Source of the DNA: Psychrobacter celer
Lineage (GTDB): Bacteria; Pseudomonadota; Gammaproteobacteria; Pseudomonadales; Moraxellaceae
Reading direction: 5' to 3'
DNA length: 60,501 nt
Assembly (NCBI RefSeq): GCF_016107555.1
Contig: NZ_JABASU010000019.1
Location: 1 to 60,501 of the forward strand
Both the position numbers and the translations under genes were made by a program. How positions within the stretch are numbered: position 1 is the stretch's first letter; each line of letters opens with the position of its first letter. Below the pieces are notes generated by a model, which saw only the letters and a list, made by a program, of their open reading frames with translations, was not told the origin of the DNA and did not search any database. This document shows positions 26,532 to 36,392 of the stretch, one piece after another.

Positions 26532-27062
26532 ATGTCAAATTTACAGCAGCAGCGCAACGATATTACCCATATCGATGGTAACTTGCATCAGAATGAAGAC
26601 GCACGTATCGGTATCGTCGTCGGTCGTTTTAATGGCTTCGTCGTTGAGTCATTAGTCGATGGCGCGATCGATGCACTTCTACGTCATGGCGTACTTGGTA
26701 GCAATATCACTGTCGTTCGCGTCCCTGGTGCTTTTGAGCTGCCTTTGGTTGCCCAGCGCGCCGCAGAGTCGGATCGTTTTGACGCCATTATTGCTTTAGG
26801 CGCGATCATCCGTGGCAGCACCCCACACTTTGATTTTGTGGCGAGCGAGTCTGCTAAAGGCTTAAGCAGCGTTGCAATCGATTATAATATTCCTGTTGCT
26901 AATGGCGTACTGACCACCGACAGCATCGAGCAGGCGATTGAGCGCGCTGGCACCAAAGCCGGTAATAAAGGCTCGGAAGCGGCGATGGTCGTCCTTGAGA
27001 TGCTAGCGGTTTTATCACAGTTAGATGTTGATGACGATTACGACAACGATAATGACGCGTAG
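26532..27062 (+). CDS. ribH: 6,7-dimethyl-8-ribityllumazine synthase RibH
   Basis: Penultimate step of riboflavin synthesis. 176 residues. Motifs: [52 protein letters not shown], and [12 protein letters not shown]. The phosphate-binding GSTPHFD loop (usually GxTxHF) is intact. Acidic C-terminal tail ([12 protein letters not shown]). RBS AAAGGAT. First of the ribH-nusB-thiL-pgpA series, though 500 bp and a MITE separate it from nusB. Confidence 0.96.
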   Translation: MSNLQQQRNDITHIDGNLHQNEDARIGIVVGRFNGFVVESLVDGAIDALLRHGVLGSNITVVRVPGAFELPLVAQRAAESDRFDAIIALGAIIRGSTPHFDFVASESAKGLSSVAIDYNIPVANGVLTTDSIEQAIERAGTKAGNKGSEAAMVVLEMLAVLSQLDVDDDYDNDNDA

Positions 27063-27198
27063 TATAGTCAGTTGAAAACAAAACTGGCATAAGTTCCAAA
27101 GCGCGACTAGGATGAATTTTTCGCAGCCTCTGTGTATACAGCACGCAAGGAAAGTTTATACCAGTAGCGCTATGACATTTTTAAATTGAATCTACCAT
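27063..27198 (-). repeat. MITE-like repeat, copy 3 (reverse orientation)
   Basis: Begins TATAGTCAGTTGAA on the base after the ribH stop codon and ends near GAATCTACCAT. The interior matches the reverse complement of copies 1 and 2 (GATGAATTTTTCGCAGCC, TTTATACCAGTAGCGC). It probably forms a large hairpin in the ribH 3' untranslated RNA. Confidence 0.8.
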
Positions 27199-27566
27199 AT
27201 CGCAGTCGTTTTATAGATTTATTATTTACTGTTTATTGCTTTACTGTTTTTGATTGGCGCTGATGGGTTAAAAACTCGTGGCGTCAGTGTCTTAAAGCTC
27301 GCGGCACTGTCGACAAAACGCTGCAATTTTGCTTTAACACTCGATTGTCATCATCTGCCAGTCGATTACTATTTAACATTTTTAGTTCAAACGTCTATGC
27401 TTTTCTTATCACAGGCTATTTTTTACAATCAAGCTGATTGTACCCTGACGCTATTGGTATCTATATTAAATAGTCGTTAGATAATTGATGAATACAGTCA
27501 ATCAAAAAATAGTTAATAAAAGCAGTTACTCAAAATAGCCACTTAACATTCAGGTATTTACCCCCT
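27199..27566. other. AT-rich gap before nusB
   Basis: No convincing gene; a 76-codon frame at 27250-27480 lacks a ribosome site and protein-like composition. Likely contains the nusB promoter, not resolved. Confidence 0.4.
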
Positions 27567-28502
27567 ATGACTGACCAAATCAAGCGCGCCATCAACGCTG
27601 CAAAAACCGCACAAACCAATGACCAACAAGCTGAAGCGACTCGTCTCGCAAGCAGCAGTGCAGGTGAGCAAAAATTTGATATGAGTGAGTCTTCTTATAA
27701 GACCAGTCACACCGCTGTGCGCAAAGCCAGACGCTTTGCTATGCAAGGCTTATATGAATGGCTGGTCACCGACCGCCGTTTTGATAAAGACGGTAAGCTT
27801 GGCTGGAAAGACAATGCGCCGCACGATATCGCCGCGCGCACCCGTGCGACCAACGCCATGCATACGGTACATATCGGCTACTATCACGAAATGATGCGCG
27901 ATATTCCCGAGCAAATCGAGGCATTAGATGCGCTTATCAGTCAGCATCTCGATCGCGATATCGATAAATTAGACACCGTTGAGCATGCTATTTTATTGAT
28001 TGGTGCCTACGAGCTGCAAAACCGCTTAGAGATTCCTTATAAAGTGGTACTAGATGAAGCAATGAAGCTCAACAATCACTTTGGCGCCACTGACGCGCAC
28101 AAGTTAATCAACGCGGTGCTCGATAAAATGGCCACAGATCTGCGTGACCTCGAAGTACAGGCTGATATCAAGGCCAACCGCCGCAGCTCACAAAAAGCCG
28201 CTGCACCCGCCGCACAGCCGCAGCCGCAAACTACTGATGAAACCAAGGCTGTCACTAACGCTGACGACACCAGCGAGACGCCGACCACAACTGGCAAACC
28301 TCGTCTCAGTGCCAATAAAGCCATTAAACGGCCACGTGCTAACAAGGCTCAAGCAAATATCAGTGATTATAGAGCCAGTAAAAAAGCCAGTGCACAGGGA
28401 CATAATGAGGCAGCAGCCGCGCCTACCCCTGAGAGCACTGCCGCCGATGTTGGGCTACAGGACTCAAACCTTGTCAATTCAGACGAAAAAAGTAAAGACT
28501 AA
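27567..28502 (+). CDS. nusB: Transcription antitermination factor NusB, with N- and C-terminal extensions
   Basis: RNA-binding factor that with NusE (S10) recognises boxA in rRNA leaders. The NusB core spans about residues 49-195: [37 protein letters not shown] and [16 protein letters not shown], then [32 protein letters not shown]. At 311 residues it is more than twice the E. coli length (139). Residues 196-311 form an Ala/Thr/Lys/Pro-rich disordered tail. An internal ATG at 27681, 11 residues before the core, is an alternative start that would remove the N-terminal extension. Confidence 0.92.
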   Translation: MTDQIKRAINAAKTAQTNDQQAEATRLASSSAGEQKFDMSESSYKTSHTAVRKARRFAMQGLYEWLVTDRRFDKDGKLGWKDNAPHDIAARTRATNAMHTVHIGYYHEMMRDIPEQIEALDALISQHLDRDIDKLDTVEHAILLIGAYELQNRLEIPYKVVLDEAMKLNNHFGATDAHKLINAVLDKMATDLRDLEVQADIKANRRSSQKAAAPAAQPQPQTTDETKAVTNADDTSETPTTTGKPRLSANKAIKRPRANKAQANISDYRASKKASAQGHNEAAAAPTPESTAADVGLQDSNLVNSDEKSKD

Positions 28503-28504
28503 CC

Positions 28505-29533
28505 ATGAATGAATTTGAGCTGATCGAGCGCATCTTTGCACAGATGCAAATATCGCCAGCACGCACGGCAACGGACGTCGAAAAAGGCATCGGTGATGAC
28601 GCGGCGGTGATGAGCGTGCCTACAGGCGCGCGCTTGGTCAGCTGCATTGATACTCTCGTTCAAGGACGGCATTTTAGCGCCGATTGGGATGAAGTAAATC
28701 AATTAGCCTTTCAAATTGGCTATAAAGCGGTCGCGGTCAATGTCTCAGATATCGCCGCGATGGGTGCGGCGGCGCACAGTATTTTGTTGGCGCTGGCATT
28801 GCCTGAGCGCTTGGTAAATGAGACTTGGCTCACTGAATTTGCCAAGGGTTTGTTTCATGCCTGCCAGCTCTTTGGCGTGACCCTGATAGGCGGTGATACC
28901 ACGCGCAGCGATAACTTAGTGTTAAGCGTTAGCGCGCAAGGGTTTTTAGCCGCTGATACACCAGCCGTCTATCGCTCAGGCGCGCAAGTCGGTGATAAAG
29001 TCTATGTATCAGGCACGCTTGGGGATGCCGCATATGCGCTGCAGCATCCTGATAGCAGCCAAGGCATAGCGCTGGCGCACCGCTTGCACATGCCGACGCC
29101 GCGTATCACCTTAGGGGCCGCGCTGGCCAAAGTGGGCGCCACAGCGATGATCGATATCTCTGATGGTCTGTATCAAGATATTGGGCATATCTGCGAGCAA
29201 AGTGGCGTTGGCATACGTCTTGATTTAGAGCATCTGCCAACCAGCCAAGCGTTAGCGAGCGTGGATATATCTGAGCGCTTACTATGCCAGCTGGCAGGTG
29301 GCGACGACTATGAGCTGGCTTTTACTTTACCTGCTGATATCGAGCCACCCGTCAACGATATCAGTGACACGCCAGTGACTTGTATTGGCGAGGTGATAGC
29401 ATTGGCCAAGGCAGACACGGCAACCAACGTGCATGCTGAGCTGTATTATCAAGGACAGCGGGTAACACCGACGCACCCTGCCCCTTTTGCCACATGGCCC
29501 ACGCTGACGGGTTACCAACACTTTGCAGGTTAA
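28505..29533 (+). CDS. thiL: Thiamine-monophosphate kinase ThiL
   Basis: Phosphorylates thiamine monophosphate to the active diphosphate. 342 residues. PurM/ThiL superfamily signatures: IGDDAAVM, a VSCIDTLVQGRHF block, GYKAVAVNVSDIAAMGA, GGDTTRSDNLVL and MIDISDGLYQDIGHI. Starts 2 bp after nusB, so translationally linked. The nusB-thiL-pgpA order is common in gammaproteobacteria. Confidence 0.96.
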   Translation: MNEFELIERIFAQMQISPARTATDVEKGIGDDAAVMSVPTGARLVSCIDTLVQGRHFSADWDEVNQLAFQIGYKAVAVNVSDIAAMGAAAHSILLALALPERLVNETWLTEFAKGLFHACQLFGVTLIGGDTTRSDNLVLSVSAQGFLAADTPAVYRSGAQVGDKVYVSGTLGDAAYALQHPDSSQGIALAHRLHMPTPRITLGAALAKVGATAMIDISDGLYQDIGHICEQSGVGIRLDLEHLPTSQALASVDISERLLCQLAGGDDYELAFTLPADIEPPVNDISDTPVTCIGEVIALAKADTATNVHAELYYQGQRVTPTHPAPFATWPTLTGYQHFAG

Positions 29534-29536
29534 TCC

Positions 29537-30127
29537 ATGACCGATCATGATCTATCTAAGCCTGATATCCGGCAAGTCAATGACTGCCCACCTCTACCTG
29601 CCACGGCCAGCACGCTCGATCGTGTGGTTTATTGGCTCGGTATTGGTCTCGGTAGTGGCCTGCCGCGCCGTGCCCCTGGCACATGGGGGACAGTGGGCGG
29701 GCTACTCGTCGCGATACCGCTTATGAGTTTCGGCTTTTTGCCGTTTTTGATAATCACTATATTGTCTTGTGTCGTTGGTAACTCAATATGCGGCAGAACC
29801 TCCACTCTGATGGGCGGTCACGACAACCCGCATATCGTCTGGGATGAATGGGCGGGTATGTGGCTCACCTTGCTACCGATGTCTTATATGGGTGTTGCCG
29901 ATAGCAGTTTTTGGCAAAATATCAGCCAAACCTCTTTTCTCATCGCGCTTCTTATCGCCTTTATCCTGTTTCGTTTTTTTGACATTATCAAGCCACCACC
30001 GATCGGCTGGGCAGATAAAAAAGTCGCTGGCGGCTTAGGTATCATGCTCGATGACATCATCGCAGGCATCATGGCGGCAATTGTTTGGATTATTCTTTAT
30101 AGTAGCGTATTATCGCTTGCTAACTGA
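29537..30127 (+). CDS. pgpA: Phosphatidylglycerophosphatase A
   Basis: Inner-membrane phosphatase converting phosphatidylglycerophosphate to phosphatidylglycerol. 196 residues. Motifs GSGLPRRAPGTWGTVGG, HDNPHIVWDEWAGMWLTLL and the C-terminal FRFFDIIKPPPIGWADKKV, then GGLGIMLDDIIAGIMA, are typical of PgpA, with the conserved Asp/Glu residues in place. Four hydrophobic segments. Starts 3 bp after thiL. Confidence 0.95.
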   Translation: MTDHDLSKPDIRQVNDCPPLPATASTLDRVVYWLGIGLGSGLPRRAPGTWGTVGGLLVAIPLMSFGFLPFLIITILSCVVGNSICGRTSTLMGGHDNPHIVWDEWAGMWLTLLPMSYMGVADSSFWQNISQTSFLIALLIAFILFRFFDIIKPPPIGWADKKVAGGLGIMLDDIIAGIMAAIVWIILYSSVLSLAN

Positions 30128-30200
30128 TGCTGCTATGAGTCGTTAGCACATTTCGTGACGCTGCAAATAAGACGTTACAAAGATGTCACGACTGAGCAGT

Positions 30201-30228
30201 TTGGTTGGTTACGCATTTACGTTATAAT
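30201..30228 (+). promoter_or_regulatory. Putative promoter of glmU
   Basis: Consensus -10 TATAAT (30223-30228), with a weaker -35 TTGGTT (30201-30206) at 16-bp spacing, 33 bp before the glmU ATG. Confidence 0.5.
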
Positions 30229-30261
30229 TCAAATCACATATTGTTACATTTGTAGGCCATT

Positions 30262-31638
30262 ATGACTTCTCCTCTTTCGGTAATTATCCTAGCAGCGGGT
30301 AAAGGCACACGTATGCAGTCGGCCAAACCCAAAGTTCTGCAGACACTGGCTGGCAAGTCTTTACTCGCTCACGTTTTAGACACCTGTCACCAGCTGACGG
30401 TCGATGAGACCATCATCGTGCATGGTTTTGGCGGCGAGCAAGTCAAAGCTGAAATCACCACCCAGTATGCCCAGTCAGCCCTTACTTGGGTGGCACAAAC
30501 TGAGCAGCTAGGGACCGGGCATGCGGTCAAGGTCACGCTGTCTGATTTGCCAAAAGACGGTCAAAGTCTGATTCTTTATGGTGATGTACCATTGGTCAGT
30601 TGCCAGACGTTAACCGCATTAAAGTCGGCCAACACCGATGGCATGTCGATGCTGACGCTAACGGTAGATAACCCGTTTGGACTAGGCCGCATCAAACGTG
30701 ACAACAACGGTAATATCGAGGCCATCGTTGAGCAAAAAGATGCCAGCGCTGATGAGCAAGCCATCAAAGAGATCAATAGCGGCATTTACTGCGTCGATAA
30801 TGCCCTGCTTCATAAATACTTGCCGAAACTATCAAACGACAACGCCCAACAAGAATACTATCTGACAGATATCGTCAAGATGGCCGTGGCCGATGGTATC
30901 GCCATCGCTGCGATTGAGCCTGAGCATACCTTTGAGATTGAAGGCGTCAACAATCGTCAGCAGCTTGCCAGCTTAGAGCGGACGTGGCAAGGAAAGTTAG
31001 TCGCCGACTTACAAGAAGCCGGCGTGCAGTTTGCCGATCCTAGTCGTGTCGATATTCGAGGAACCCTAAGCGCCGGTCAAGATGTGTTTGTCGATGTTGG
31101 CGTGGTGTTTGAGGGTGATTGTACCTTAGGCGACAATGTCTATATCGAGGCAGGATGCGTCATCAAAAACGCTCATATCGGCAATGCTTGTCATATCAAA
31201 CCCTACTGCGTCATTGATCATGCCAAGATTGGCGCTGGTGTCGATGTCGGGCCTTTTGCGCATTTGCGTCCTGAAAGCGTACTAGCAGACCAGAGCAAAG
31301 TCGGTAATTTTGTCGAAATCAAAAAATCCACCATCGGTCAGGGCAGCAAAGTCAATCACTTAAGCTACGTGGGCGACTCGACTGTCGGGACAGGCGTCAA
31401 TATCGGTGCAGGTGTCATTACCTGTAATTATGATGGTGCCAATAAGTCACAAACCATCATCGAGGACAACGCCTTTATCGGCTCCAATGCCAGCTTGGTG
31501 GCGCCGGTTACCATCGGTGATACAGCGACTGTAGCGGCAGGCTCGGTGATTACCAAGGATGTCGATGCTAGTGCCTTAGCGTTTGGCCGCGCTCGGCAAA
31601 CGCAGAAAGAGAACTTTCAGCGTCCAACTAAAAAATAA
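30262..31638 (+). CDS. glmU: Bifunctional GlcNAc-1-P uridyltransferase / GlcN-1-P acetyltransferase GlmU
   Basis: Makes UDP-GlcNAc for peptidoglycan and lipopolysaccharide. 458 residues. The N-terminal nucleotidyltransferase starts LAAGKGTRMQSAKPKVLQ; the QTEQLGTGHAV and YGDVPL motifs follow. From about residue 250 it becomes a left-handed beta-helix of hexapeptide repeats, with NFVEIKKSTIGQGSKVNHLSY and NIGAGVITCNYDGANK in the acetyltransferase site. glmS lies 165 bp downstream, so two steps of the same pathway are adjacent. Confidence 0.98.
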   Translation: MTSPLSVIILAAGKGTRMQSAKPKVLQTLAGKSLLAHVLDTCHQLTVDETIIVHGFGGEQVKAEITTQYAQSALTWVAQTEQLGTGHAVKVTLSDLPKDGQSLILYGDVPLVSCQTLTALKSANTDGMSMLTLTVDNPFGLGRIKRDNNGNIEAIVEQKDASADEQAIKEINSGIYCVDNALLHKYLPKLSNDNAQQEYYLTDIVKMAVADGIAIAAIEPEHTFEIEGVNNRQQLASLERTWQGKLVADLQEAGVQFADPSRVDIRGTLSAGQDVFVDVGVVFEGDCTLGDNVYIEAGCVIKNAHIGNACHIKPYCVIDHAKIGAGVDVGPFAHLRPESVLADQSKVGNFVEIKKSTIGQGSKVNHLSYVGDSTVGTGVNIGAGVITCNYDGANKSQTIIEDNAFIGSNASLVAPVTIGDTATVAAGSVITKDVDASALAFGRARQTQKENFQRPTKK

Positions 31639-31803
31639 AGACGGCGGTGATCGTCAACTCGATAAAAACGATAGTAAGACCACTAAGGCAGTACGACAAT
31701 AATTTGTGGTGCTGCTTATTTATATTGACAGATTAATGATTATCCATGTATTGGCATCTTTTCAAATCACATGGTATGAGAACATAAAATTTAAGGAATA
31801 ATT

Positions 31804-33648
31804 ATGTGCGGAATCGTTGGAGCAGTTGCTGAGCGTAATATCGCCAATATCTTACTTGAAGGACTAAAACGTTTAGAATACCGCGGCTACGACTCCGCTG
31901 GCCTAACGGTCATTCGTGATGGCGAGCTGCATCGCGAACGCCAAGTGGGCAAGGTACAAGCCTTAGTCGATGCCGTCGCCGTCAATCCTGAGTTTTTTGA
32001 TGGTCATATCGGTATTGCCCATACCCGCTGGGCGACACATGGCGAGCCTGCCCAGCGCAACGCCCATCCGCATATCTCTGGTAAGATCGCGGTGGTGCAT
32101 AACGGTATTGTGGAAAACTATGCCGAGCTTAAAGAAACGCTGGTAGCAAAAGGCTACGAGTTTACCTCACAGACCGATACCGAGGTCGTTGCGCACTTAA
32201 TCAATGATATCTATAAAACCACACCTGACTTATTAGACGCGGTGCGTGCAGTCATTCCCATGTTGCACGGCGCTTTTGCTCTTGGTATTGTGCATATCGA
32301 TTGCCCAGACGAGCTGATTACCGTGCGCCTAGGTTCACCATTGATCATCGGTGTGGGGATCGGCGAGAATTTTATCGCGTCCGATCAATTGGCACTTCTG
32401 CCCGTGACCAACCGCTTTATGTATCTAGAAGAAGGCGATATCGCCAAGCTGACACGCGACAGCATTGACGTATATGCAGATGGTGTAAAAGTAAAACGTC
32501 AAATACATGAGATTGACGCCGCCCAGCATAATGCCGATAAAGGCGAGTTCAGACATTATATGCTCAAAGAAATCTACGAGCAGCCAGATGCAGTTGCTCG
32601 TACCATTGAGATGGCAGTAGATAGCAATGCGCCATCTAAGCTGCGTGATGATTTTTTACAGCGCCATGAAGCACTGTTGAAAGGCATTAAACAGGTCCAA
32701 GTCATCGCTTGTGGCACCAGTTATCACGCAGGTTTGGTGGCAAAGTACTGGTTTGAAAGTCTCATTCGTGTGCCGTGCTCAGTCGAAGTGGCTAGTGAGT
32801 TCCGCTACCGCAATCCGGTCGTCGTCGATAACACACTGGTCATTTGCATCTCGCAGTCTGGTGAGACAGCCGATACCTTATCGGCGCTACGCGATATTCA
32901 AAAACACACACCAGCCGGTCTTGTGAGCTTGGCACTGTGCAACGTACCGACGTCGTCTTTGGTGCGCGAGACCGATATCTTTTTGCCGACGCTTGCGGGC
33001 CCTGAGATTGGTGTTGCTTCCACCAAAGCTTTTATCACTCAGCTGGCAGCCTTGATGCTGCTGGTGTTAAAGGTAGGCGCCGTCCAAGCGCGCATGACAG
33101 ACGAGAAACTGAGCACGCTGCTAGAGAAATTACAAGCGCTGCGCGGCCAACTGCATGCCAGCTTACACCTCGATGCGCCTATCAAAGTCATGAGCGAGCA
33201 TTTTGAATATAAGAAAAGCTGCTTGTTTTTAGGTCGCGGTTTACAATTTCCTATTGCACTAGAAGGCGCATTGAAGCTAAAAGAGATTTCTTATATCCAC
33301 GCTGAAGGCTATGCCGCCGGCGAACTAAAACACGGCCCATTAGCCTTGGTGGATAAAGACATGCCAATCGTGGTGCTCGCGCCAAAAGACAGTATGTTTG
33401 ATAAACTCAAAGCCAACATGCAAGAGGTGCATGCGCGCCATGGCGAGCTGTTTGTCTTCGCCAGTGAAGAGAGCAAGATGGTTGCAGAAGATAGAATGCA
33501 CGTGGTCTATGTGCCTGAGGTTTGCGAGATACTGGCCCCCATCGTCTATAGCATACCTGTGCAGCTACTGTCCTACCATGTGGCCGTGATGCGCGGCACA
33601 GATGTCGACCAGCCTCGTAACCTCGCAAAATCAGTGACGGTTGAATGA
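31804..33648 (+). CDS. glmS: Glutamine--fructose-6-phosphate aminotransferase GlmS
   Basis: First committed step of hexosamine synthesis. 614 residues. Cys2 nucleophile in MCGIVGAVAERN, glutaminase blocks GIAHTRWATHGEP and AVVHNGIVENY, then two SIS domains (ACGTSYHAGLVAKYW, CISQSGETADTLSALR, GRGLQFPIALEGALKLKEIS). The C-terminal DVDQPRNLAKSVTVE is the family's invariant end. RBS AAGGA. No glmS ribozyme is expected in this group and none was seen. Confidence 0.98.
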   Translation: MCGIVGAVAERNIANILLEGLKRLEYRGYDSAGLTVIRDGELHRERQVGKVQALVDAVAVNPEFFDGHIGIAHTRWATHGEPAQRNAHPHISGKIAVVHNGIVENYAELKETLVAKGYEFTSQTDTEVVAHLINDIYKTTPDLLDAVRAVIPMLHGAFALGIVHIDCPDELITVRLGSPLIIGVGIGENFIASDQLALLPVTNRFMYLEEGDIAKLTRDSIDVYADGVKVKRQIHEIDAAQHNADKGEFRHYMLKEIYEQPDAVARTIEMAVDSNAPSKLRDDFLQRHEALLKGIKQVQVIACGTSYHAGLVAKYWFESLIRVPCSVEVASEFRYRNPVVVDNTLVICISQSGETADTLSALRDIQKHTPAGLVSLALCNVPTSSLVRETDIFLPTLAGPEIGVASTKAFITQLAALMLLVLKVGAVQARMTDEKLSTLLEKLQALRGQLHASLHLDAPIKVMSEHFEYKKSCLFLGRGLQFPIALEGALKLKEISYIHAEGYAAGELKHGPLALVDKDMPIVVLAPKDSMFDKLKANMQEVHARHGELFVFASEESKMVAEDRMHVVYVPEVCEILAPIVYSIPVQLLSYHVAVMRGTDVDQPRNLAKSVTVE

Positions 33649-33698
33649 TACAACTTGTTGATTTTAAATGTTTTTTATGAATTAAACCATTATATAAT

Positions 33699-33745
33699 AC
33701 TAAACCCTTTACTGTCTAGCATTACTAGATCGCAAAGGGTTTAGT
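33699..33745 (+). terminator. Hairpin after glmS
   Basis: 12-bp inverted repeat ACTAAACCCTTT (33699-33710) and AAAGGGTTTAGT (33734-33745), with a nested CTAG palindrome in the loop. No T run follows, so it may be an attenuating or stabilising structure rather than a classical terminator. Confidence 0.5.
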
Positions 33746-33773
33746 GAACGTTGTTAGCCAAAATAATATGATT

Positions 33774-33810
33774 AGGGCGTGTTCTCATTCTAAAGAGAAC
33801 ACGCCCTATT
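33774..33810. terminator. Hairpin between glmS and the TauE-type gene
   Basis: Perfect 13-bp inverted repeat agggcgtgttctc (33774-33786) and gagaacacgccct (33795-33807). The agggcgtgt motif recurs elsewhere in the window, so this may instead be a mobile-element end. Confidence 0.5.
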
Positions 33811-33826
33811 ATACAAATATCATTCT

Positions 33827-34645
33827 CTAAACCAACCCTTTATAAAGAAAATAAAGTCCCACTACGAATAACAATACCGAAAAGCACTTCTTTAACAGGG
33901 GTGGTGAGAGCATATGAGCAACTTTTGCCCCAACTTTAGCGGTAAAAAAGCTCATACTCGCAATGCCCAAAAAGGCATAAATATGCACAAAGCCAATGGT
34001 ATTGGGTACATCAACTTGCTGCTGCATACCAAAGAACATAAAGCCGAGCGCACCAGCAATGGCAATAGGCAAACCACACGCCGCCGACGTGCCTACCGCC
34101 TTTTGCATGACCACATTATAACGGGTGAGATACGGCACCGTTAAGCTGCCACCGCCAATACCAAAAATGGCCGAAGCCACACCAATAATACCACCTGCCG
34201 CAAGTTGCTTGGGTTTAGACGGTAATACCACAGGCGCATGACTCGCATCACTCATATGTGTACGTCTTTTACCAGCGGTAAACATTCTATAAGCGACCCA
34301 CAGTAAAAACACCCCGACAATCAGCTGCAGATATAACCCTGATATTTGCCCTGCTATCCCTGCTCCCAAAAAGCACCCTAGCGCCAAACCAGGTGCTAGA
34401 TTTTTAAAGACTGGCCACATGACGCCGCCCTTTTTATTATGCGCCATCAGCGAGCTGATCGAAGTGACGATGATGGTCGCAAGCGACGTTCCCAAAGCCA
34501 GATGCATAATGGTATCGGCATCGTAGCCCATTTGGGTAAAGACGATAAATAACAGCGGTACGATAATGGTGCCACCGCCCACGCCGAAAAGCCCGGCCGC
34601 AAACCCTGCTAGTGCACCTATGATTAAAAAAATGAGTAGTTCCAC
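33827..34645 (-). CDS. TauE/SafE-family anion permease
   Basis: 272 residues, about eight membrane segments. The duplicated family motif is visible: GFAAGLFGVGGGTIIVPLLF near the N-terminus and IGVASAIFGIGGGSLTVPYL in the second half. The family (TSUP) moves sulfite, sulfoacetate, taurine-related or other small organic anions. GTG start. It lies 66 bp after the flavin reductase on the same strand with no terminator between, and likely belongs to the mesX-mesD unit, hinting at a sulfur compound as substrate (inference). Confidence 0.85.
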   Translation of the reverse strand: MELLIFLIIGALAGFAAGLFGVGGGTIIVPLLFIVFTQMGYDADTIMHLALGTSLATIIVTSISSLMAHNKKGGVMWPVFKNLAPGLALGCFLGAGIAGQISGLYLQLIVGVFLLWVAYRMFTAGKRRTHMSDASHAPVVLPSKPKQLAAGGIIGVASAIFGIGGGSLTVPYLTRYNVVMQKAVGTSAACGLPIAIAGALGFMFFGMQQQVDVPNTIGFVHIYAFLGIASMSFFTAKVGAKVAHMLSPPLLKKCFSVLLFVVGLYFLYKGLV

Positions 34646-34711
34646 GGGATAGTGTCTTCTTATATAGATTTATTTTCTGAGCAAGTGCTCTATATTAATG
34701 CCAGTTATGAC

Positions 34712-35227
34712 TTATACAAGCTCAACTTGACCGACGTAATGATAAGCACGGTTAAAATACACTAAACTCTCATCTTGCCCGCTTGGGGATTCTGGAGGTT
34801 TGATAGCGACCACTCGGCACATCAGCACACTATGCGTACCTACTTCTTGAATGTGCTCAATCTCACAATCAAAGCTCACTAGCGCATCTTTCAGGATAGG
34901 CGCGCCTGTCACAAGCTCAGTCCAAGCCCCTTGCTCGAAGCGCTCATCTGAGCTTAGTTTAGAAGCAAAAGCATTGGATAAGTGTTCATGCTGGGCACCA
35001 AGCACATTGACGCTCAAGACTTTATTATCCACAAAATGCCCATGTGAGCGCGCGGCTTGATTCATACATACAAGCAGTGTCGGCGGTGTATCAGTGACGC
35101 TACATACCGCCGAGGCAGTAAACCCATGAGTGCCTGACGGACCATTGGTGGTGATCACATTGACCGCCGTGGGCAATAGCGCCATGGCATCTCTAAAATC
35201 AGTGGCTTCAATCATATCTTTTATCAT
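34712..35227 (-). CDS. Flavin reductase-family protein (FMN-binding split barrel)
   Basis: 171 residues from ATG 35227, which has GGATTG upstream; a longer frame reaches 35281. The HpaC/RutF-type motif is clear: FRDAMALLPTAVNVITT, HGFTASAVCSVTDTPPTLLVCMN, then the FDCEIEHIQEVGTHSVLMCRV block. Such proteins reduce FMN or FAD with NAD(P)H and pass it to a partner oxygenase. The neighbour MesX (DUF1852) requires oxygen in the studied systems, so this reductase may feed it reduced flavin; that is an inference from adjacency. Confidence 0.85.
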   Translation of the reverse strand: MIKDMIEATDFRDAMALLPTAVNVITTNGPSGTHGFTASAVCSVTDTPPTLLVCMNQAARSHGHFVDNKVLSVNVLGAQHEHLSNAFASKLSSDERFEQGAWTELVTGAPILKDALVSFDCEIEHIQEVGTHSVLMCRVVAIKPPESPSGQDESLVYFNRAYHYVGQVELV

Positions 35228-35318
35228 TACTACAATCCTGAGAAACGTTAAATCTATAAGTACCTTGTTAACTGAGGCCACTCATAAGCTTAAACAAGCC
35301 AAAACTTGTTAAGTTTTG

Positions 35319-36347
35319 CTAAACGCTCAGCTCTTGCCGCACGATTGCCGCACCAGCGCTCAGCGCATGTAGCTTGCCGCGTGCCACCTCACGAGACAAC
35401 GGCGCCATACCGCAGTTGGTCGAGGGATACAGCTTGTCCGCATCGACAAACTGTAAGGCCTTGCGTAGCGTATCGGCTACCTCCTCAGGAGTTTCAATAT
35501 CATTAGTGGCGACATCGATTGCACCAACCATCACTTTTTTACCGCGAATCAGTTCAATCAAATCCACCGGTACGCGCGAATTTTGACATTCTAATGAGAC
35601 GATATCGATCTTTGACTGCTGCAATTTAGGAAACGCTTGCTCATACTGACGCCACTCTGATCCCAGCGTTTTTTTCCAGTCGTTATTGGCTTTGATGCCG
35701 TAACCGTAGCAGATATGCACCGCTGTTTCACATTGAAGTCCCTCTATAGCACGCTCTAGTGTCGCAATGCCCCAATCATTGACGTCATCAAAAAAGACGT
35801 TAAACGCCGGCTCATCGAATTGGATAATATCCACGCCTGCTGCTTCTAACTCGCGGGCCTCTTGATTGAGAATTTTAGCAAACTCCCATGCCAGTTTTTC
35901 ACGGCTCTTGTAGTGACCATCATACAGCGTATCGATCATGGTCATCGGGCCGGGCAGCGCCCATTTGATCGGCTTGTCAGTATGCTTACGTAAAAACTTG
36001 GCATCTTCTACAAACACAGATTTTTGACGGCTCACCGCACCCACGACTGATGGCACGCTTGCTTCATAGCGATCACGAATTTTAACGGTTTTACGGTTTT
36101 CAAAATCGACGCCGTCTAAGTGTTCGATAAATGTAGTCACAAAATGCTGGCGGGTTTGCTCGCCATCACTGACGATATCGACGCCTGCTTGCACTTGCTC
36201 TTGTAGCGATACTAGCAGCGCATCCTGTTTTGCCTGAAGCAATTCTTCACCGTCAAGTTGCCACGGCGACCAAATTTTCTCAGGTTCGGCCAGCCAAGAA
36301 GGCTTTGGCAAGCTGCCAGCGGTTGAGGTCGGTAATAATATATCCAT
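35319..36347 (-). CDS. mesD: Folate-independent core methionine synthase MesD
   Basis: 342 residues, equivalent to the C-terminal catalytic half of MetE without the folate-binding half. Zinc ligands are all visible: His and Cys in AVHICYGYG, Glu in VSLECQNSR, Cys in PSTNCGMAPLS. The homocysteine-site block DIVSDGEQTRQHF and the loop WALPGPMTMIDTLYDG are also present. MesD enzymes of aerobic bacteria make methionine without methyl-folate or cobalamin, but need the DUF1852 protein and oxygen. Here that partner lies 45 bp upstream on the same strand, supporting the MesD assignment. RBS GATGAGA. Confidence 0.85.
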   Translation of the reverse strand: MDILLPTSTAGSLPKPSWLAEPEKIWSPWQLDGEELLQAKQDALLVSLQEQVQAGVDIVSDGEQTRQHFVTTFIEHLDGVDFENRKTVKIRDRYEASVPSVVGAVSRQKSVFVEDAKFLRKHTDKPIKWALPGPMTMIDTLYDGHYKSREKLAWEFAKILNQEARELEAAGVDIIQFDEPAFNVFFDDVNDWGIATLERAIEGLQCETAVHICYGYGIKANNDWKKTLGSEWRQYEQAFPKLQQSKIDIVSLECQNSRVPVDLIELIRGKKVMVGAIDVATNDIETPEEVADTLRKALQFVDADKLYPSTNCGMAPLSREVARGKLHALSAGAAIVRQELSV

Positions 36348-36392
36348 GTTGTCTCATCTTTTGTATAGTAATATTTAATATCTAAAGCTCTA

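Noticed and set aside
27250..27480. A 76-codon frame between ribH and nusB
   Set aside because: Cys- and Leu-rich random composition, no ribosome site, no relation to the genes around it.
31639..31803. glmS ribozyme or a riboswitch in the glmU-glmS gap
   Set aside because: The 165-bp gap lacks the ribozyme core; glmS ribozymes are known from Gram-positive groups and nothing similar is visible.
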